From Nodosilinea sp. FACHB-131 (GTDB taxonomy: Bacteria; Cyanobacteriota; Cyanobacteriia; Phormidesmidales; Phormidesmidaceae): 64,000 nt of DNA. The DNA is taken from NCBI RefSeq assembly GCF_014695395.1, contig NZ_JACJOF010000004.1:124001-188000 (forward strand). The letters run 5' to 3'. How positions within the stretch are numbered: position 1 is the first letter of the stretch; each line of letters begins with the position of its first letter. The notes beneath the pieces were generated by a model. It worked only from the letters and a program-made list of their open reading frames with translations, made no database searches and was not told where the DNA came from. Made by a program: the position numbers and the translations under genes. Positions 61,457-64,000 of this stretch are shown here, in pieces.

Positions 61457-63865
61457 TTACTCACCCTCATCGCGCCCATCGTCTTGACCATCATCTTGGC
61501 TGTCATCTCGACTGTTGATGGGTTCGCCGTTATCGTCTTCGCTGTAGTTGTTGTCTTCGTCTTCGGGGGCCTGGCTGCCACCGCCGACGGCGACGAGGTC
61601 GATCTGCTGACGGTAGTAGTCGACGCTTTTGACCTGCACATCAACTTTGTCGCCAAGACGGTATTGCTGGCGGTTTTTGCGGCCGACGAGCTTTTGCTGG
61701 CGGGCGCGATATTCGTACCAGTCGTCTTTGAGGGAGCTGACGTGGACGAGCCCTTCGACCAGCAATTCTTCAATTTCGACGAAGAAGCCGTAGGACTGCA
61801 CGCCGGTAATCAGGCCGTGGAAGACCTCGCCGGTATGCGATCGCATAAACTCCGCTTTTTTCAGCCCCTCCAGGTCTGACTCGGCCTCCTGGGCTAGGCG
61901 CTCGCGCTCGGTGAGGTGAATGGCGATGCGGGGAATGTCATCCTCTAGCTCGTGCTGAATCTCGGGGGGCAGCACGTTCCAGTTGACCTGGCCGTGGCAG
62001 GAGCTGTGGCGCAGGTTAGCCGGATCTTTGGAGCGGGTGGAGCGGCGATCGCGGCCCGACTCAAACACTGCATGGAGAATGCGGTGGATGAGCAGATCCG
62101 CGTAGCGGCGGGAGGGGGAAGTGAAGTGGGTATAGCCCTCGGTGAGAGCCAGCCCAAAGTGCAGGTCGGCGTGGGTGCTATAAAAAGCGGGCTGAATAGT
62201 CTCGAGTAGCAGGTAGGTGAGAATTTTCTCAGCCCCTGAGGCGGCAAACTGCTCCACAAACCGCTGGTAGTCCTTAGGCTGGGGCGCCGCTTCGTCATCG
62301 AGGGTGAGCTGAATCTCCATGTTTTCGGCCAGCTTGACCAATTCCTGCACATCGCTGGCGTCGGGGGCGCGGTGCAGGCGGTAGATGGCGGGCACCCCCA
62401 GCGCCTTGAGCTGCTGAGCGATCAGCTGATTGCCCAGCAGCATGCACTCGGTCACAATCTGTCGGGAGGGCAGGCTAGTGGCCGTCACCATCACCCCCAG
62501 CAGTCCTTCATCGTCGTACTGAAACTTGGGCGATCGGTAATGGGCTAGCGGCTCACCCGCATCGGCGGGGAAGTCGTACTCGGGCAAATTTAGCTCAAAG
62601 GAACCGCGGTGGAGGCGCTGCCGCTTGATCGCCTGGCTCAGGTAGAGCAGGTTATCCATCAGGTCGTAGACTGGCTCTAGAGCCTTGAGGGCCTTCGGCT
62701 TGATGCCTAGGCTCTTGAGCACATCGGAGTTGTCGCGCTCCAATATTCCCTGGGCTTCCTGGTAGGAGATTTGGTGATCTACAGCCACCACCGTGGGCTG
62801 CACCTCGTACTCCTTCACAGCACCCGTGTCGTCGAGGGTGACCAGCACTGAAATCGCCAGCCGGTCTTTGCCCGCCAGCAGCGACCCCAGCGGCCCAGAC
62901 AGGGGGGGCGGCAGCATGGGAATCACCTCATCGCCCAGATAGACCGAGGTGCCGCGCTTGCAGGCCTCCTGGTCAATGGGCGAATGAGCCGGGACGTAGT
63001 GGGAAATATCGGCAATGTGAATTCCTAGCCGCCACTGGCCAGCGGCGGTGCGCTCTAGGCTGATGGCGTCGTCGATCACCTGGGCGTTGGGGCCGTCAAT
63101 GGCTACGGTGAGGGCCTCGCGCAAGTCAAGGCGGTCTTTGAAATCGGCTTTGAGCACGCGGGTGGGCAGCGCCTGGGCGGCTTTGAGCACCGCGTCAGAA
63201 AACTTGCGGGGCAGGTCGTGCTTGCAGTAGACGATGTCGATGTCGGCGGCGGCTTCGGCGTCGCTGCCGAGAATTTGGGCTACCCGGCCCTGGGGCGGGT
63301 GCTGTCCCAGGGGATAGCGCACAATTTCGACATGAGCCAGCTGGTCGACGGCGTCGGCTAGGTTGCCGCCGTTGGCCACCAGGGCTAGCTCAAACAGCAG
63401 GCGATCGTCGAGGGGTACGGCGCGGTAGTCGTCAGATTCTTGCTTGACGCGGGCTAGCACTGAGGCATTGGCCCGCTCCAGAATGAGTTGCACTTCGCCT
63501 TCGGGGCTGCGACGGCGGCTGCCCTCCTTGGTGACTTTGACCAGAACGCGATCGCCGTTCCAGGCCGTATTCAGCTGGCTCTCACGCACGTAGATGTCGT
63601 CGGCCCCCTCTTCGTCCTGAATGGCAAAGCAAAAGCCCTTGCTTGAGCAGCGCAGCTTGCCCTCAATCACATTTTCCCCCAGCTCGCGACGATACTTGCC
63701 TCGCTCTTTGACCAGCACCCCAATCCGCTCTAGGGCATCAACGGCAATTTGCAAGTCACGCTGGCTGGCATCGTCGTTGCAGTGCAGCTTTTTCTCTAGG
63801 CCCTTGAGGGTGTGGGTTTTATCTTTGGCAAAGCTTGCCAGTAAGGCCGCGATCGAGAGTTCCAT
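61457..63865 (-). CDS. rnr: RNase R / RNase II-family 3'-5' exoribonuclease
   Basis: Processive exoribonuclease of 802 residues. N-terminal cold-shock-like OB region (KLRCSSKGFCFAIQDEEGAD), RNB catalytic domain (AIDGPNAQVIDDAISLE, then GIHIADISHYVPAHSP, TSVYLGDEVIPMLPPPLSG, HYRSPKFQYDDE, HFTSPSRRYADLLIHR), and S1 domain (VFHGLITGVQSYGFFVEIEE). An acidic Asp/Glu/Asn tail follows. In the four-Asp metal site D-x5-D-x-D-D of E. coli enzymes, the second Asp reads Val here; the others are kept. Acts in mRNA decay and rRNA maturation in this family. ATG at 63865. Confidence 0.93.
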   Translation of the reverse strand: MELSIAALLASFAKDKTHTLKGLEKKLHCNDDASQRDLQIAVDALERIGVLVKERGKYRRELGENVIEGKLRCSSKGFCFAIQDEEGADDIYVRESQLNTAWNGDRVLVKVTKEGSRRRSPEGEVQLILERANASVLARVKQESDDYRAVPLDDRLLFELALVANGGNLADAVDQLAHVEIVRYPLGQHPPQGRVAQILGSDAEAAADIDIVYCKHDLPRKFSDAVLKAAQALPTRVLKADFKDRLDLREALTVAIDGPNAQVIDDAISLERTAAGQWRLGIHIADISHYVPAHSPIDQEACKRGTSVYLGDEVIPMLPPPLSGPLGSLLAGKDRLAISVLVTLDDTGAVKEYEVQPTVVAVDHQISYQEAQGILERDNSDVLKSLGIKPKALKALEPVYDLMDNLLYLSQAIKRQRLHRGSFELNLPEYDFPADAGEPLAHYRSPKFQYDDEGLLGVMVTATSLPSRQIVTECMLLGNQLIAQQLKALGVPAIYRLHRAPDASDVQELVKLAENMEIQLTLDDEAAPQPKDYQRFVEQFAASGAEKILTYLLLETIQPAFYSTHADLHFGLALTEGYTHFTSPSRRYADLLIHRILHAVFESGRDRRSTRSKDPANLRHSSCHGQVNWNVLPPEIQHELEDDIPRIAIHLTERERLAQEAESDLEGLKKAEFMRSHTGEVFHGLITGVQSYGFFVEIEELLVEGLVHVSSLKDDWYEYRARQQKLVGRKNRQQYRLGDKVDVQVKSVDYYRQQIDLVAVGGGSQAPEDEDNNYSEDDNGEPINSRDDSQDDGQDDGRDEGE

Positions 63866-64000
63866 GTAGCGACTGATTCCTAAAACTATTCATGACTGGG
63901 GTGCCCCGGGCTACGACAGGTCATCAACCCGTGTGAGCACCAGGGATGCGGTCTCAGTACGCTGCCTGTAGCAACGAGGCGACGCCGAAACCAGTGCTGG
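63866..64000. other. Window edge upstream of RNase R gene
   Basis: Last 135 bases. No gene start or frame can be supported. It should hold the RNase R promoter unless an upstream gene runs in. Confidence 0.5.

Noticed and set aside
61484-61879. Plus-strand frame opposite the RNase R end
   Set aside because: Hydrophobic Val/Ala-rich mirror of the acidic tail of the RNase R gene; a shadow frame.

Overview
The window reads as chromosome of a fairly GC-rich filamentous cyanobacterium. The octamer GCGATCGC (HIP1) recurs throughout. The window also carries bciB (chlorophyll synthesis), a hormogonium-polysaccharide (hps) pseudopilin cluster, a cyanobacterial-type gas-vesicle cluster and a NACHT protein ending in a GUN4-like domain. 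A Leptolyngbya/Nodosilinea/Phormidium-like lineage fits, but I cannot fix the genus from sequence alone.

Layout. 1-8 kb (all minus): fabG (cut by the window edge) and hpsA-hpsB-hpsC plus a third GspH-type pseudopilin, a probable secretion module for motility slime. 7.9-14.3 kb: a gene-poor gap with a decayed gene, a short FtsH protease, a strong terminator, bciB and a Ser/Thr kinase with WD40 repeats. 14.3-24.1 kb: gas vesicle region. gvpA-gvpC-gvpN-gvpJ-small ORF-gvpK lie on the minus strand, and gvpF/L and gvpG on the plus strand about 5 kb away. A TPR gene, a glutamine-synthetase-family gene and a peptide-binding lipoprotein lie between them. 24-30.5 kb: tRNA-Gln, a DUF3095 gene, argJ, a GFA protein and minC-minD-minE followed by an overlapping 2Fe-2S ferredoxin gene. 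31-46 kb: mostly housekeeping. It holds an M16 protease pair (one active, one degenerate), a DUF4241 protein, a TauE-like exporter, a phosphoesterase, an alpha/beta hydrolase plus acyltransferase pair resembling a split plant phytyl ester synthase, rlmN, an SPFH protein, an Ap4A phosphorylase, a CNNM/CorC protein and a fused two-domain peptide ABC ATPase. 45.4-49.3 kb: an accessory patch with an overlapping VapBC-type pair, the NACHT-GUN4 protein and a 63-bp-period array of inverted repeats. 49.3-57.8 kb: a secreted glycine-rich collagen-like protein, a glycogen debranching enzyme, one IS4-family insertion sequence, a divergent zinc-uptake pair with a Zur-like palindrome, a small membrane protein and a GST. 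57.8-64 kb (minus): argB, aroK, a LapA-like membrane protein, ubiX and an RNase R-type exonuclease.

Co-operating sets visible here are gas vesicle shell, adhesion and assembly factors (gvp), septum placement (minCDE), arginine synthesis (argJ and argB, unlinked), zinc uptake (binding protein and ATPase, permease not in the window) and peptide import (binding protein at 21 kb, ATPases at 43 kb). Least ordinary are the NACHT-GUN4 gene with its neighbouring repeat array, the winged-helix-like domain shared by GvpN and the GvpC-like protein, the FtsH without its first membrane helix, the RNase R active-site substitution and families of dispersed palindromes and G-rich runs in spacers.
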